Assembly: GCA_011634665.1 (NCBI GenBank)
Contig: WAEK01000008.1
Coordinates: 2,500,673-2,564,672, forward strand
DNA from: Mortierella sp. BCC40632
Taxonomy: Eukaryota > Mortierellomycota > Mortierellomycetes > Mortierellales > Mortierellaceae
Length of the DNA stretch: 64,000 bases
Direction of reading: 5' to 3'
Part shown: positions 1-9,425 of the stretch, piece after piece
Layout: every line of letters begins with the position of its first letter
Position numbering within the stretch: position 1 is the first letter of the stretch
The notes under the pieces: model-generated
Databases searched by the model: none
What the model was told of the DNA's origin: nothing
Seen by the model: the letters and a program-made list of their open reading frames with translations, nothing else
Made by a program: the position numbers and the translations under genes

Positions 1-14
1 AGACATGGAGGTAT

Positions 15-66
15 AGTCGAATAATAAGCGTAAGCCTTCATGTTATTCGGCTACGCTGGAGATAGA
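15..66 (+). repeat. 3'-terminal repeat of a tyrosine-recombinase element, copy 1
   Basis: This 52-bp sequence recurs inverted at 6192-6242 with one mismatch and, truncated, at 6438-6471. In the other two copies it begins at the stop codon of a reading frame ending in YGVLAVVE or YGILAVVE, so I read it as the 3' end and flank of a tyrosine-recombinase element. Here the coding part upstream is eroded. Arms at 16-24 and 43-54 (CGAATAA against TTATTCG, extended outward) form an imperfect inverted repeat around about 18 bases. The repeat is certain; its origin is inferred. Confidence 0.75.
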
Positions 67-97
67 CACGGACTACAGTTTTTTTTTAAAAAAAAAG

Positions 98-183
98 TCA
101 TGCCGTCATCATGTGAGGACCCTGGCATCCCTCTCTTTCACTCTCTCTCTCCTCTCACCACCGCCACCAGCAACACCCTCCCC

Positions 184-214
<31 letters not shown>

Positions 215-465
215 ATCGCCGCCTCCCTCGCCCCAAAGACACCTGCCCAGGCCGCCCTCCCCGCCCCAAAGACACCCTCCCCTCCCCTCCAAGGACGACC
301 GAACCACCCCCCACCCTGTCAGCACAGACACAGTTCGGGCCACAGCAGCCGACCCAGTAACAACCGCCCCGATGACCGGGGTAAGACAATTCGGTAGTGG
401 AGAGACGATGAAGGTATTTGGGGGAAACAAATTCTGTTCGCAGACCGTAGTCCTTCGAAAGGTAG
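98..465. other. No gene; CA microsatellite
   Basis: I see no supportable gene here. The stretch contains a perfect CA/TG dinucleotide run at about 187-214 followed by C-rich sequence. The open frames crossing it are low-complexity (THTHTH or CVCVCV) and are not credible proteins. Confidence 0.8.
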
Positions 466-840
466 ATGCTCGTTATCGAGGATGAGCTAACATTCTCAAG
501 AGCCATGGCCTTGAGGTTCGAAAAGACTTGCGACACAGACATGGAAAAGGCTGTGGCGTTTTCTCGTGAATTGCAGCAAAGTAAAAAAAGGAGAGCAGTG
601 TTCAACAACCTTGCGGTGATGTATTTTCCGGATCAAGTGGACACAAAAAGAGTCCGAAAAGACCGCTCGATGACCTCCCTGTTCAAGGAACTCCTAGCGA
701 GAGAAGCGGCCCATACTTCTCACACGTCTCCACCTGAAATTAGATATTTTTTTTTTAAATGGGAAGGTGCAGCAGTATATAAATACCTCTCGCCTCCCTC
801 TAATAAACTACAATTCTTTTCTATAACTCTTGCTGTTGCA
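466..840 (+). other. Unrecognised open frame upstream of a hAT fragment
   Basis: An ATG-initiated frame begins at 466 and stays open to 897, but from about 841 it overlaps hAT-derived sequence in a different frame. The first 75 or so residues are charged (Lys, Arg and Glu rich) and match no family I recognise. It may be the 5' flank or N-terminal remnant of the hAT copy, or chance. A T10A3 tract lies at 747-759. Confidence 0.2.
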
Positions 841-1187
841 ATGGCGAAGACCTCAAGGATTACTATCTCAGTAACACAGAGTGGGAGCGACTCGTAAAGC
901 TGAGAGAACCTTTTAAAAGAATTCGGCGAGTACACCACTACCACAACCTGTGACAGTGGTTCCTATGCAGCTGTTGTAGTGGGCATCCATATCTACAACG
1001 TTCTACTTGAGACCCTCGAAACCTTCATGGCAAGTGAAGAAAACCGCATATCAGACCTATTGTGCGGCGCAAAAGCTGCTTATGATAAATTGGCTGACTA
1101 CTATTTCAAGACAGATAGCTCGCCAATTTACTCAGTTGCTGTAGCTCTTCACCCTGCATGCCGGTTCGACTATTGGAACAAGGAAGA
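841..1187 (+). pseudogene. hAT transposase fragment (middle part)
   Basis: Translating across frame breaks gives a protein parallel to the N-terminal half of the hAT fragment at 10,512-11,285. Shared pieces include DLKDYYLSNTEWERL, GAKAAYEKLKDYYFKTD-like and ALHPACRF-YWNKE. The open part is 979-1221. hAT transposases are cut-and-paste enzymes with an RNase H-like catalytic fold. This copy lacks the zinc-finger N-terminus, is frameshifted near 900-980, and its C-terminal continuation lies immediately downstream on the opposite strand (1225-1643), so it cannot encode an active protein. Confidence 0.85.
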
Positions 1188-1224
1188 TATTGGAAATAGA
1201 ACAAAGATTGTTGACACTTGATGA

Positions 1225-1643
1225 ACATTGCGTATCTTTATTGCGCTTTGTATCTGTCTAACTATCACTTCTTACTCTTGCAGTTGTACCAAGAGATCAA
1301 GCACAAGTTCTGTTAGATCTTGTCAGCGGAGAGGCGGGAAAAGGATCGTTCCGAAGGTACTGATGTAGCCATAATAGCATAGTCATGGCGGGATTTCCAT
1401 CATTCCAAGGGCGACTCCTAGTCGGTTGGACCATTGGCAAACATCTCTAGCTCGCCACCAACATCGATAGCACGTAGCCTATATCTTCCTAAGCGAATAA
1501 GTGACCTGTTGAGATTAGTGGAAGTAATCGAAGCTGGCTCAGCCGAGCTAGCGCTTGACTGAGGCTTGTAGTGTGCTTTCCACACGCCGCGGACGGCCGC
1601 CTTGGCTGGCTCGACATATTGACCCCACCCTTCTACTTTTGCT
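1225..1643 (-). pseudogene. hAT transposase fragment (C-terminal part), inverted
   Basis: Read on the minus strand this contains GWGQYVEPAKAAVRGVWKAH, then NLNRSLIRLGRYRLRAIDVG. This is the direct continuation of the plus-strand fragment ending at 1187 (…YWNKE) when compared with the uninterrupted copy at 10,512-11,285. Sequence at 1225-1410 matches the 3' coding end and flank of that copy (10,460-10,720). The dimerisation region is riddled with indels. The two halves of one transposase therefore point towards each other, the product of a local inversion. Confidence 0.85.
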
Positions 1644-1661
1644 GCTAATTCTACTTTAGTA

Positions 1662-1683
1662 TTTTTTTTTTTTAAAAAAAAAA
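1662..1683. repeat. T12A10 palindromic tract
   Basis: A T run passes directly into an A run centred on TTAA and abuts the pentanucleotide array. Similar T-to-A switches occur at 79-96 and 43,593-43,623. Confidence 0.9.
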
Positions 1684-1752
1684 CATAACATAACATAACA
1701 TAACATAACATAACATAACATAACATAACATTACATAACATTACATAACATA
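1684..1752. repeat. CATAA pentanucleotide microsatellite
   Basis: About 14 tandem units of CATAA, the last few interrupted by CATTA variants. It lies beside the inverted hAT segment, close to one of the two inversion breakpoints. Confidence 0.95.
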
Positions 1753-1924
1753 AACAGAGGGAAGAGCATGTAGATAATGAGTGTATGCTAGCAAGGGCCA
1801 AGCGATGGTGGATTGGATATGGGTTGTCAAGACATCGGTTGTTGAAGCAAGGAGATATTCCGTTATGAGAGTTACGACTTTCCGACTTGAGGACTGGAAG
1901 TATGTGCAGGCAGGCAAGGGTCAT

Positions 1925-2200
1925 GCAAGAACGGGTGTCGTGTGCTTGTTCAGGAAAAAAGAAGAGACGAGAATAAAATATCAAGAGCATTCCATAGTCA
2001 ATTGCTTCCAGGTGCTTCATCCTTTTGCCTAAAGAGTACAGAGAGAAATGGGAGAGAGAGAGAAAGAAACAAAGAGATTGAGAGAGGAAGAGAGAGAAAG
2101 AGAGAGAGAGAAAGAGAGAGAGAGAATGATAGAGAGAGAGGGTAAGAGAGTAGATAGCTGGAAGTGCGCGCAAGAGAGAGAGAAAGAGAGAGAGAGATGC
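1925..2200 (-). repeat. Third copy of the CT-rich dispersed repeat, inverted
   Basis: On the minus strand this is a CT-rich tract (GA-rich on plus, 2041-2200) followed by sequence matching 10,245-10,330. Shared words are GACTATGGAATGCT and CCTGAACAA followed by a CACACGA-type word. It is therefore another copy of the block duplicated at 7.2-8.35 kb and 9.1-10.3 kb, and as there, hAT sequence lies next to it. Confidence 0.7.
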
Positions 2201-2394
2201 TGAGTGCCAGCGCTGACAGTGATCACGAAGGAAAGAGCGTATTGGCGTAGTATGGATACGTCAAGTTGTCATGAGGACTATGAACGAATGTGTAGAGCGG
2301 CGTAGGAAGGCGAGACACACAGTTGACGCCAAGTGAGGAAATTAAAAGGCAGAGAGAGTAGGCGTCAACAATGAGAGCGCTACACGTTACCAGG

Positions 2395-2863
2395 GAAAAG
2401 GATCAAAGGAAAGGGTCAAGGCGCCTTGTTTTCTTGCACAACCCTTGCCCAGTCTTTCTAGGTCCATTCCTTGTACTTGTCGACGAATCGCAAACGCCCT
2501 TTAATATGTCATTTTTTGAGGGCTGTTTGCTTTACACGTTTCTTGGCTATCAATCCTGCTTCTTGGAGGCGCCGCCGAATTGTCGAAACCGATACGGCTT
2601 GCGGGAGCAACTGATTGGCCTGAACCGTGGCTTCGGCAGCAGTCTCGAGAAGCCCTCGCTTGATATTCATCTTCAGATACTCCACTGTTTCGGCATTAAC
2701 CTTTCTGGAGCACCCTCCCTTGTTGACTGGCATGATTTCTTTGTTGTTCGAATAGATTCGGTTGGCAGAAGTACGAGATATTGCGAGGTGTCTCACGGGT
2801 AGAAATGCCTTCTGCCATGAGACTTATGGCTTCGTTGATTTTTGCTTGAGGAGTCGGCTTCAT
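2395..2863 (-). pseudogene. Tc1/mariner transposase, N-terminal DNA-binding part, broken
   Basis: The minus strand starts at ATG 2863 with MKPTPQAKINEAISLMAEG, shifts frame near 2796, and continues with helix-turn-helix sequence. That ends in VSVSTIRRRLQEAGLIAKKR, the classic second HTH and linker of Tc1-type transposases. After TALKK (about 2510) another frameshift leads into RLRFVDKYKEWT, then a stop. The DDE catalytic domain is missing. Only the bipartite paired-like DNA-binding region that recognises the terminal repeats remains, so this is a dead 5' fragment. No terminal inverted repeats were located. Confidence 0.85.
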
Positions 2864-3373
2864 TCTTGGCAGACAGGTAGAGCAGGATGAAAGATACGAG
2901 AATGCGAGATATGAACGTTGGAAGTCTTGTCATTAATATTTCGTCAGCCTCCTAAACTGGTCCAACTTTTTTAATTTATTTATTTGTTTATTGAAAAGGA
3001 CGGGTAAATAACGAAGACATCGTCGTTTTGTTTTTGTTTAAAGTGGTTTGGTTAACAGTGTTGCTGTGCGTGTTAAGGGAGAGATGATTCTGTTATGGAA
3101 GGTGCGGAGTCTACGAAGGGCGGATGCCTGTCCTGTTGTGCGCTAGAAAATGGTGTTGTCGAGTATGGTATGCCAGTGGTGGTCCCAGATTGAGAGGATA
3201 GTGGAGCTGATGAGTTGGAGCTTGGTGATATTCGTGGCTGCCAATTTGCCGGTGGGTCAGCCAAGGTACTAGCCTAGTGCTGATACCCATTTTTCATACT
3301 CTCTAGGCTTGGCGTAGCTCGTTTCACAAGCAGGCGTTGGTAGTCCAGACTACAGCCCAAGGCATCATGGGCT
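2864..3373. other. No gene recognised
   Basis: AT-rich sequence followed by mixed sequence without a credible protein. A 63-codon minus-strand frame (3073-3264) is Ser/Pro/Thr-rich, has no recognisable motif, and was not called. Confidence 0.6.
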
Positions 3374-3700
3374 TTATTCATTCATGGAATTGTGGCTACG
3401 AATGAGATCCGACACATGAGACGGAAACAAGGCACCTCCCCCAACTGTCGAGTACGTAACAATGGTCCAGAAGACAAAGTCCATATGTTCTTCTTGTGTC
3501 CCACCAAATGACAGGCATTGATAGAATACCTCTGAGAGACCACAACCAAGTTGGGCTGAACTGACTAAGATCTGTGCTCCATGACAGGCCTAGCTCCCCT
3601 ACAAATCAAGCCAGTCAAATGTACAAGCTCTCCCTACAACAAGTGATAACTTGCGGGCTGTTAGGTGTCTGGAGGATGCACCATGCAATAGTGATGGACA
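3374..3700 (+). pseudogene. Relic of a LINE reverse transcriptase C-terminus (zf-RVT type)
   Basis: One plus-strand frame reads IVATNEIRHMRRKQGTSPNC, then RVRNNGPEDKVHMFFLCPTK. This is the pattern of the zinc-binding domain that follows the reverse transcriptase in many non-LTR elements (C..C…E..HMFF.CP). In-frame stops follow immediately after CPTK and again within 30 codons, and the RT domain itself is absent. The second cysteine of the usual C-x2-C pair is changed to Arg-Asn. It is a short, old fragment unrelated in sequence to the LINE array at the right end. Confidence 0.65.
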
Positions 3701-4196
3701 AGACCAGACTTCCGGCGTCAACAAGTACAAACCTGATGCATGGAAATGCTAAAAGTTAGAATCAGAATTACGCCTCCCTCCTAAATAGACATGCACTCCA
3801 TTTTAAAACAAATCGATTTCGAGTGGCTCAACTAACAAGTACACCTCATTGTCGAGGCTGAATAATGCACTCGACTAAAAAAAAAAAAAAAAGGTGGTCC
3901 AGACTAGTAACCACTTGCCAAATACCCTGTCATTGCTATCCCTCGATGACTCACCTGACCCTTGACAAGTTCACCCGGCCATCGATACCTCCAGCAACAA
4001 CAAGAGCTACTTCCGTCCGCAGAGGATCCAGTAATAGTTTTATTTCTCATGTAGCATCAGTATCTTTTATCTTTTTAATCTAGTCTCGTTTTGTACAGCC
4101 AGAGATTTGTCCATCTCCCATTCTCACTCTCTGTCTTACAAAAAAAGCATATCGTAAATTCTGCATTCACCTTTATACAATATCCCCGCTGGAAAA
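3701..4196. other. Upstream region of the secreted-protein gene
   Basis: No gene is seen. It contains an A16 run at about 3877-3892 and ends in the promoter region of the gene at 4349. Confidence 0.6.
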
Positions 4197-4205
4197 GTAT
4201 AAAAA
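4197..4205 (+). promoter_or_regulatory. TATA-like box
   Basis: GTATAAAAAG-type sequence sits about 145 bp upstream of the ATG at 4349. A second weaker CTATAAAC lies at about 4266. It is plausible as the core promoter of the downstream two-exon gene, but assigned by position only. Confidence 0.4.
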
Positions 4206-4348
4206 GACCAGTCAATGTCCACAAAAAAAAAACAATTCTTTGCCTCCTTACATTTTATTCCCACACTATAAACAATACGCAACCCTCATCCACAGCACTC
4301 TCTTCCAACTCCCACAGCACTCTATTCTTACTCCAACACCTTGCAGCC

Positions 4349-5110
4349 ATGGCTCTTCTTTCAGGCACCTGTCGTTTACTCGTCGCCCTACTCGTCCTGA
4401 TTGCCATCCAGCTCATGTAGGCCCTTTATCTCGCGTCTCTCCGCAGTCTTTTGTTGCTGTAGACCTTAAAGAGATTTTGTGTTTAGTGAGAGACAGATGC
4501 TAACCAAGCAAATACACCTTTATCCTTGTGTGGGTATCTATGCAGCTGTGTTGCTGGCCAAGTCGTCATGGATGCGAGAAATAGGAAGATGCTAGAGAAC
4601 GAACCGTACTACGTCTGTGCTAAGTGGTATCGAGAATCCACTAAAAAGTGGGAGCCTTACGGCGTAACGAGCGTGCTGCAGGGCTCTGGCAGAGGATTCC
4701 TCAAGCTTACCGAACCAAAACACAACCGGTTTCGTGTCTGGTTTTGCAACACCTGGGACTACACGGCTGCCTCAGGGTGGGAGTGCATGGATCGCGGCGG
4801 CGATATGTATGAGAACAAGCAATACTCGGCCGGCAAAAGACAGACGACCACTAAATTCGCTGAAAACTGGAGTGTACAGAGAGGCGAGACCAAGGTGGGC
4901 TGGGCCAACAGTCGAGGCACCGGATTCACGTTGCACAAGAACAAAGGGAGCCAGCACAATTGGTATCGCCTCTCCGTTTCTGGCGGTGACGAGTTGCTCG
5001 GAAGCATTAACGACAACTACATCTGGCACGCCAAGGAAAGCAAAACCATGAGCCGTCTTCTTTTCCGCTTTGACGAAGTTCCCATGGACTGCAATCAAAT
5101 ATTCCTGTAA
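4349..5110 (+). CDS. Two-exon gene for a small secreted protein of unknown function
   Basis: Exon 1 (4349-4416) encodes MALLSGTCRLLVALLVLIAI, a textbook signal peptide. A 129-bp intron (4417-4545) has GTAGGC and ATGCAG ends and a TGCTAAC branch point at about 4498. Exon 2 (4546-5110) continues in frame to TAA, giving 210 residues. The mature part is Trp/Tyr/Arg-rich with cysteines in YYVCAKWY, VWFCNTWDY, GWECMDRG and MDCNQ, spaced suitably for disulfides. No family is recognised. The intact frame, the intron and the TATA-like box suggest a real host gene, unlike its transposon surroundings. A secreted effector-like or cell-wall role is possible but unproven. It is the only undisrupted gene in the window. 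Confidence 0.75.
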
Positions 5111-5887
5111 TTCGCTCAACCATACAGCTATTACAGTATGCAACGATTTCGGGTCACCACGGCGTTGTTCACAAAAGTGAAAGCCAGCCACGGCAAAATT
5201 AGCATGTGGTATTACACTTAAATTCTTTGCTAGGAGGGCGGATACTGGGAATCAATCAGACTGAATTAAATACAATGGCTTCACTCCATATATTTTTTCT
5301 TGTGTGCGTGTCAATGCTAAAATCACTCAGGACATTGGGTAAAGTAGGTGTGAATGCATTCACGCAGTCTATTTATTATTAATTTTTTTATTAATCGACG
5401 AGTTCTTTACGAAGCTGTAGGAATTATTTATTGAGAGAACCAGCACGAGTAATTTTTTGTTGGACTGTCCGCATCCCTGCTTCTCGTTGCTGATCCAGTG
5501 TAGGCTCCTGTGCCTCCGAAATAGCTCGCAGGACTGAAGTGATAAATTTTCGATTTTGAAGGAGTACTGATTTCGCACCAAAGGACTCGCATTCCGACGC
5601 CACTTGTGGTGTCTATTCATTAGCCAGATCGAAGGCTCTCCGGCAAGATCATGGAACTATTCTAGTCAGAGTGGTTCGAGGGTATTAGGACGAGGCTGCA
5701 TAGTGTAAGCGGTGTTAGTTAGTCTATTTCGTGGCAACGCAAGCTCCTCAGCTAAGGCATCCAGGTCAATTGGCGCGATTGGAATGGTTGGGTCATTAGA
5801 CGAGAGTGGCTGAATTGGAGAGGCAAGAGGTGAAGGCAGAGGGATGCTGGTGGAATTTGTAGGGAAGCCGAGCGAGAAGATGAAGGA
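5111..5887. other. No gene recognised
   Basis: 3' flank of the secreted-protein gene, with an AT-rich stretch around 5370-5400. No supportable coding region, RNA or transposon terminus was seen. Confidence 0.6.
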
Positions 5888-5957
5888 GAAGCTGGGAAAG
5901 AAGAAGCTGGGAAAGAAGAAGCTGGGAAAGAAGAAGCTGGGAAAGAAGAAGCTGGAC
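5888..5957. repeat. 15-bp minisatellite
   Basis: About four and a half tandem copies of GAAGCTGGGAAAGAA. Every frame is repetitive (KKLGK, EEAGK, or LLLSQ on the minus strand), so the open frames crossing it are not evidence of a gene. Confidence 0.9.
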
Positions 5958-6191
5958 GAGAAGCTGAGAATGGAGGTGATCGTGGCTCCAGTGATCGACG
6001 CGGTAGCGGTGGTATGAAAGGCTCATGCGATAGAAATGTGGGTAATGGGCTGGGGTGATTTCCACCGAAGACACGATATCTGATGCGACAGAAAAGAACT
6101 GCCTAATGACTTGGTGAAGTTCAACCATGTTGCCACTGATAATATGGATAATCTTTATTCGGAAGCAGCTCGTCTAATCATCTCTCTATTA

Positions 6192-6268
6192 CTATCTCCA
6201 GCGTAACCGAATAACATGAAGGCTTACGCTTATTATTCGACTACGGCGAGGACCCCATATGTGTAACC
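6192..6268 (-). repeat. Tyrosine-recombinase element 3' end, copy 2
   Basis: On the minus strand the frame GYTYGVLAVVE ends at a stop, followed by the same terminal sequence as 15-66 in inverted orientation (one mismatch). The coding remnant resembles the C-terminus GATYGVLATGG of the recombinase fragment at 6545-7129. This fixes the origin of the repeat as the 3' end of that element family. Confidence 0.75.
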
Positions 6269-6403
6269 TTTTAATAAAAGTCGCTCGAAACTTCCAGAAT
6301 CTGAACTAAACTAAAGTGAAAGAGTGGTGCATTTGAACTTGGCTGGAGCCCTACTGGATCTCTATCTTCGAGTTCGTGAGCAAAGGCTGAGAGAGACAAA
6401 GGG

Positions 6404-6471
6404 TGGGCAAAGCGGTGAGACATATGGGATCCTCGCCGTAGTCGAATAATAAGCGTAAGCCTTCATGTTAT
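6404..6471 (+). repeat. Tyrosine-recombinase element 3' end, copy 3 (truncated)
   Basis: The plus-strand frame ends GETYGILAVVE then a stop, followed by the terminal repeat, cut off after CTTCATGTTAT so the right arm is missing. With copy 2 it forms a roughly 51-bp inverted pair around about 160 bp. The spacer is unrecognised sequence. Confidence 0.7.
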
Positions 6472-6544
6472 AAACTCGAGCTTTAAAATAGTGATTGAAT
6501 TGCGCACGGCCCCCTCATGCGGCTCGAGCCAAGTTTTGAGAACA

Positions 6545-7222
6545 CTATCCTCCAGTGGCGAGAACCCCATATGTGGCTCCAGAGTACCCTAGGACAGCGT
6601 TCGTGAAGTTGGTGGGTATCACCCCACTCAAACGATAGAAGCTGTCAAACATGAGGGAAGACGACCAGTTGGCTTGCACCACGATGTAGTCTTTTGGGAT
6701 CCCTCTCTTGAACGCCGTGGATGCACCGATGGCGCGTGCACGTGGGCGTGGAGTAGACGAAGGTCGCTCCAATAAATCTGTGATAGCGGCAATGTGTCTG
6801 TTGATGGTGTCGGCCCCAACAGCCCTACGCAAGTTACGTCTGTCTCGTATCAGTGGGCGTACAAGGATATTTGGATCCTTGTGGTGGGGCACCAGCTCTA
6901 CCTCGTCTGGTAGATGTGCGAGATGCTCTTGTAGCGTCGATATCGGACAGAGAAGAGGGTTGGAGTGAGCCTGGATAGTGGTGAATTTTCTGATACGGCC
7001 TCTTCTTCTCCTCTCCTTGGGTAGGACCACCGGCAGGATGGCAACCTGAGTGTTGATCCTGAACTGGCTGTGGGCGATATCAATACAGGCGATGTCGTCC
7101 CCTCGAAACATACCAACAACTGCTAACAATCAGCAAAGCTTTGATGTCAGGTTTTCCAAATCCAATAGTGCATTCTCCGGCAATGACTCCAAGTGGCGAA
7201 TGGCAGGAGAGAGATCCAAATC
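6545..7222 (-). pseudogene. Tyrosine recombinase (Crypton/DIRS-type) C-terminal fragment
   Basis: The open part (7129 to 6545) shows the conserved boxes of a tyrosine recombinase. These are a first arginine box MFRGDDIACI, a second arginine in RARAIGASTAFKRGIP, a Trp in the position usually held by His/Trp (QANWSSSLMF), and a candidate nucleophile Tyr in FDSFYRLS. Such enzymes move elements by strand exchange through a 3'-phosphotyrosine link. Upstream the same frame continues as LPENALLDLENLTSKLC, then hits a TGA at 7127-7129 before LLAVVGMF. It is then cut off near 7225 by the duplicated CTCGAG-rich block. The N-terminus is missing, so the copy is dead. Crypton versus DIRS/Ngaro cannot be settled from this fragment. 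Confidence 0.75.
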
Positions 7223-7227
7223 CAAGG

Positions 7228-7638
7228 CTTTGAGTCGAGCCGGAGGTTTGGCTCGACTCGGCTCGAAATTTTTTAATCGAGCCAAAATTTTGCTCAGCTC
7301 GACTCGAATCCAACTCACCACAACTCAGCCTGATTCGAGTTGGCTCGCATCAACTCGGGCTGGCTCACATTAATTTGAGTTGGCTCGCATGACTCGAGCT
7401 GGCTCACATCAAAAGGGAAAGATCTGAGGGCATTCCAAAGATCAGGCGATGCCAGACTAACTCATCAATATACACCAGCGAATAGGCGAGGTTTGACAGC
7501 TTGAGGAAGAGAGTTCTCAGAATCTGGCCTCCCCCAAGAACTTCGTAAGGCAGCAGCCCAAGTGAAGTGGCATCCCAAGAATTAGAGTCCAGATCAAATG
7601 ACGGTTCCTGTGCAAGAGAAACCCCAGGAACGCAGTCC

Positions 7639-7682
<44 letters not shown>

Positions 7683-8350
7683 CTTCATCAGCATCATCTA
7701 TACTTTTCTTCATCAAACTCCTCTGTCCATTTTTCCCCTCAGTCACATCTGTTCCGTTACATTTTTCATCAGTCACATCTGCCTTTTTCTTCATCCTCCA
7801 ACCATCCTTTCTTCATCATTCTTTGATCTGAACTATCATCATTATCCTTTGAAGAACAGACTTTTTTTTGGATTCCTTCAGAGGCGCACACTCTATTGCA
7901 CCAGCCCTGATCTCTCTCGATATCCTCTTAATCTCTCCCTCCCCCCTTTTTTTTTTTTTTTTTTGATCTCTTTCTTTCTTTCTTTCTAATAATTTCTTTC
8001 TCTTTCTATATTCTCTCTCTCTCTCTCTCTCAAAGGATCTCTCTGGGACTCTCTACTCATGCATGCGAAAGACCTTTCAACCCTTCCCCCCCCTCTCTGT
8101 CTCCTGGACTCGACTCTCTCTCTCTCTGGTTTTTTTTTTTCTTCTCTGTCTCTTTCCCTCTTTCTCTCTCTCTCTCTGACTCTCTCTCTCTCTGGGGACG
8201 CGCGATGATTTTCCGTTCAACCCTTCCCCTACCCTCTCTGTCTCCTAGACTCTCTCTTTCTCTGTCTCTGTTTTTATTTTATTTATTTATTTATTCTCTC
8301 TCTCTGTCTCTATCTCTCTTTCTCTCTTTCTCCCATGTCTAGCTCAGTAC
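7228..8350. repeat. Duplicated block, copy A
   Basis: This block is repeated at 9082-10,253. Order: a GCTCGAGTTG-type decamer array (7228-7405), unique sequence shared with copy B (7420-7640), a T41 run (7642-7682), a CTTCATCA-rich stretch, and long CT-rich tracts. It ends with the shared word TAGCTCAGTAC at 8340-8350. Copy A is interrupted exactly there by a CGTTT-rich insertion. It has no coding capacity: the open frames here are poly-Phe, poly-Lys or Ser/Leu simple repeats. Confidence 0.85.
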
Positions 8351-8700
8351 CAGTGATTCTCAACGAACGAGACGAAACGAAAATTGGTCACACTCGTTTT
8401 CGTTTCGTGATCAGTAACGAGTTTGCGAACTCGTTCGTTTCGTTTGAAAACGAACAGGAGTTGATCTCGTTTCGATAATGGTTCGTTTCGATAATATCTC
8501 GTATGTGCTCGTTTCGTTTCGTTTCGTCTCGTCTCGTTGGCCTCGATACCATTTCGTATGTGTTCGTTTCGTTTCATTTCGTTTCGTTTCGTTGGTCTCG
8601 ATATCATTTCGTATGTGTTCGTTTCGTTTCGTTTCGTTTCGTCTCTTCTCGTTGGCCTTGATATCATTTCGTATGTGTTTGCTTTATTTTTTTTGGCTTC
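8351..8700. repeat. CGTTT-rich insertion with about 70-bp tandem units
   Basis: Begins CAGTGATTCTCAACG (hAT-like terminal motif) exactly where duplicated block A stops matching block B. Most of it is degenerate CGTTT pentamers arranged in about three units of roughly 70 bp, each ending near ATTTCGTATGTG. No matching right terminus or target duplication was found, so the element class is inferred. Confidence 0.6.
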
Positions 8701-9065
8701 GCTTTGTTGGCTTTGCAAACATGAACTATCGCAGATCATAGAAGTCAATTCTCAGTGTCTAAAATAAATGGTGAAGTTGGGGATCGAAACCGGGATTTGT
8801 TCCACTGACTGGCAAACATATAAGCTCAAGCGATACCCTTATCGATTCATACACCTATTTTCAAAATGCGTTCACGGTTGAAGCCATGGGGCCTTCATCC
8901 CTCAATTTCTCCATGGTCCATGCATGAGGATTTTGCAATGACGGCATCATGGGATCCGGCTCGGCGAGTTGAATCGAACCAACAACGCTGGGGGCCAGTG
9001 TTACTTATTGAGACAAGACCAGTAACCTCGTTTTCGAAATGACCGAACTAAATGCGTGTAGATAG
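8701..9065. other. No gene; two B-box-like words
   Basis: On the minus strand GGTTTCGATCC (about 8780) and GGTTCGATTC (about 8970) resemble RNA polymerase III B boxes. The surrounding sequence does not fold as a proper tRNA (anticodon stem or loop wrong). At most these are old tRNA-derived SINE remnants. Confidence 0.3.
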
Positions 9066-9425
9066 TAGTGTTTCTCACGGGCGAGCTGAGTCGAGCTGGA
9101 GGTTTGGCTCGACTCGGCTCGAATTTTTTAACCGAGCCAAAATTTTGCTCAGCTCGACTCGAATCCAACTCACCACAACTCAGCCCGATTCGAGCTGGCT
9201 CGCATCAACTCGGGCTGGCTCACATTAATTCGAGTTGGCTCGCATGGCTCGAGTTGGCTCGCATGGCTCGAGTTGGCTCGCATGGCTCGAGTTGGCTCGA
9301 ATTAATTCGAGTTGGCTCGCATGACTCGAGCTGGCTCGCATCAACTCGGGCTGGCTCGAATTAATTCGAGTTGGCTCGCATGGCTCGAGCTGGCTCACAT
9401 CAACTCGGGCTGGCTTGCATGGTTT
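9066..9425. repeat. GCTCGAGTTG decamer array with hAT-like 5' terminus
   Basis: Starts TAGTGTTTCTCA, identical for 12 bases to the left end of the MITE at 45,717. About 300 bp of degenerate TTGGCTCGCATGGCTCGAG-type repeats follow. The right terminus (expected TGAGAAACACTA) is missing. It overlaps the start of duplicated block B. Confidence 0.65.

Noticed and set aside
3073..3264. 63-codon Ser/Pro-rich minus-strand frame
   Set aside because: Short, low complexity, no start context, no neighbour support.
5796..6128. Minus-strand frame with LLLSQ repeats
   Set aside because: It is produced by the 15-bp minisatellite; no flanking conserved sequence supports a gene.
7404..7989. Frames with poly-Lys or poly-Phe at 7.4-8.0 kb
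   Set aside because: They result from the T41 run and CT-rich tracts of the duplicated block.
8770..9010. Two minus-strand tRNA-like stretches with B-box words
   Set aside because: Acceptor and anticodon stems do not pair properly; at best degenerate SINE remnants, not tRNA genes.
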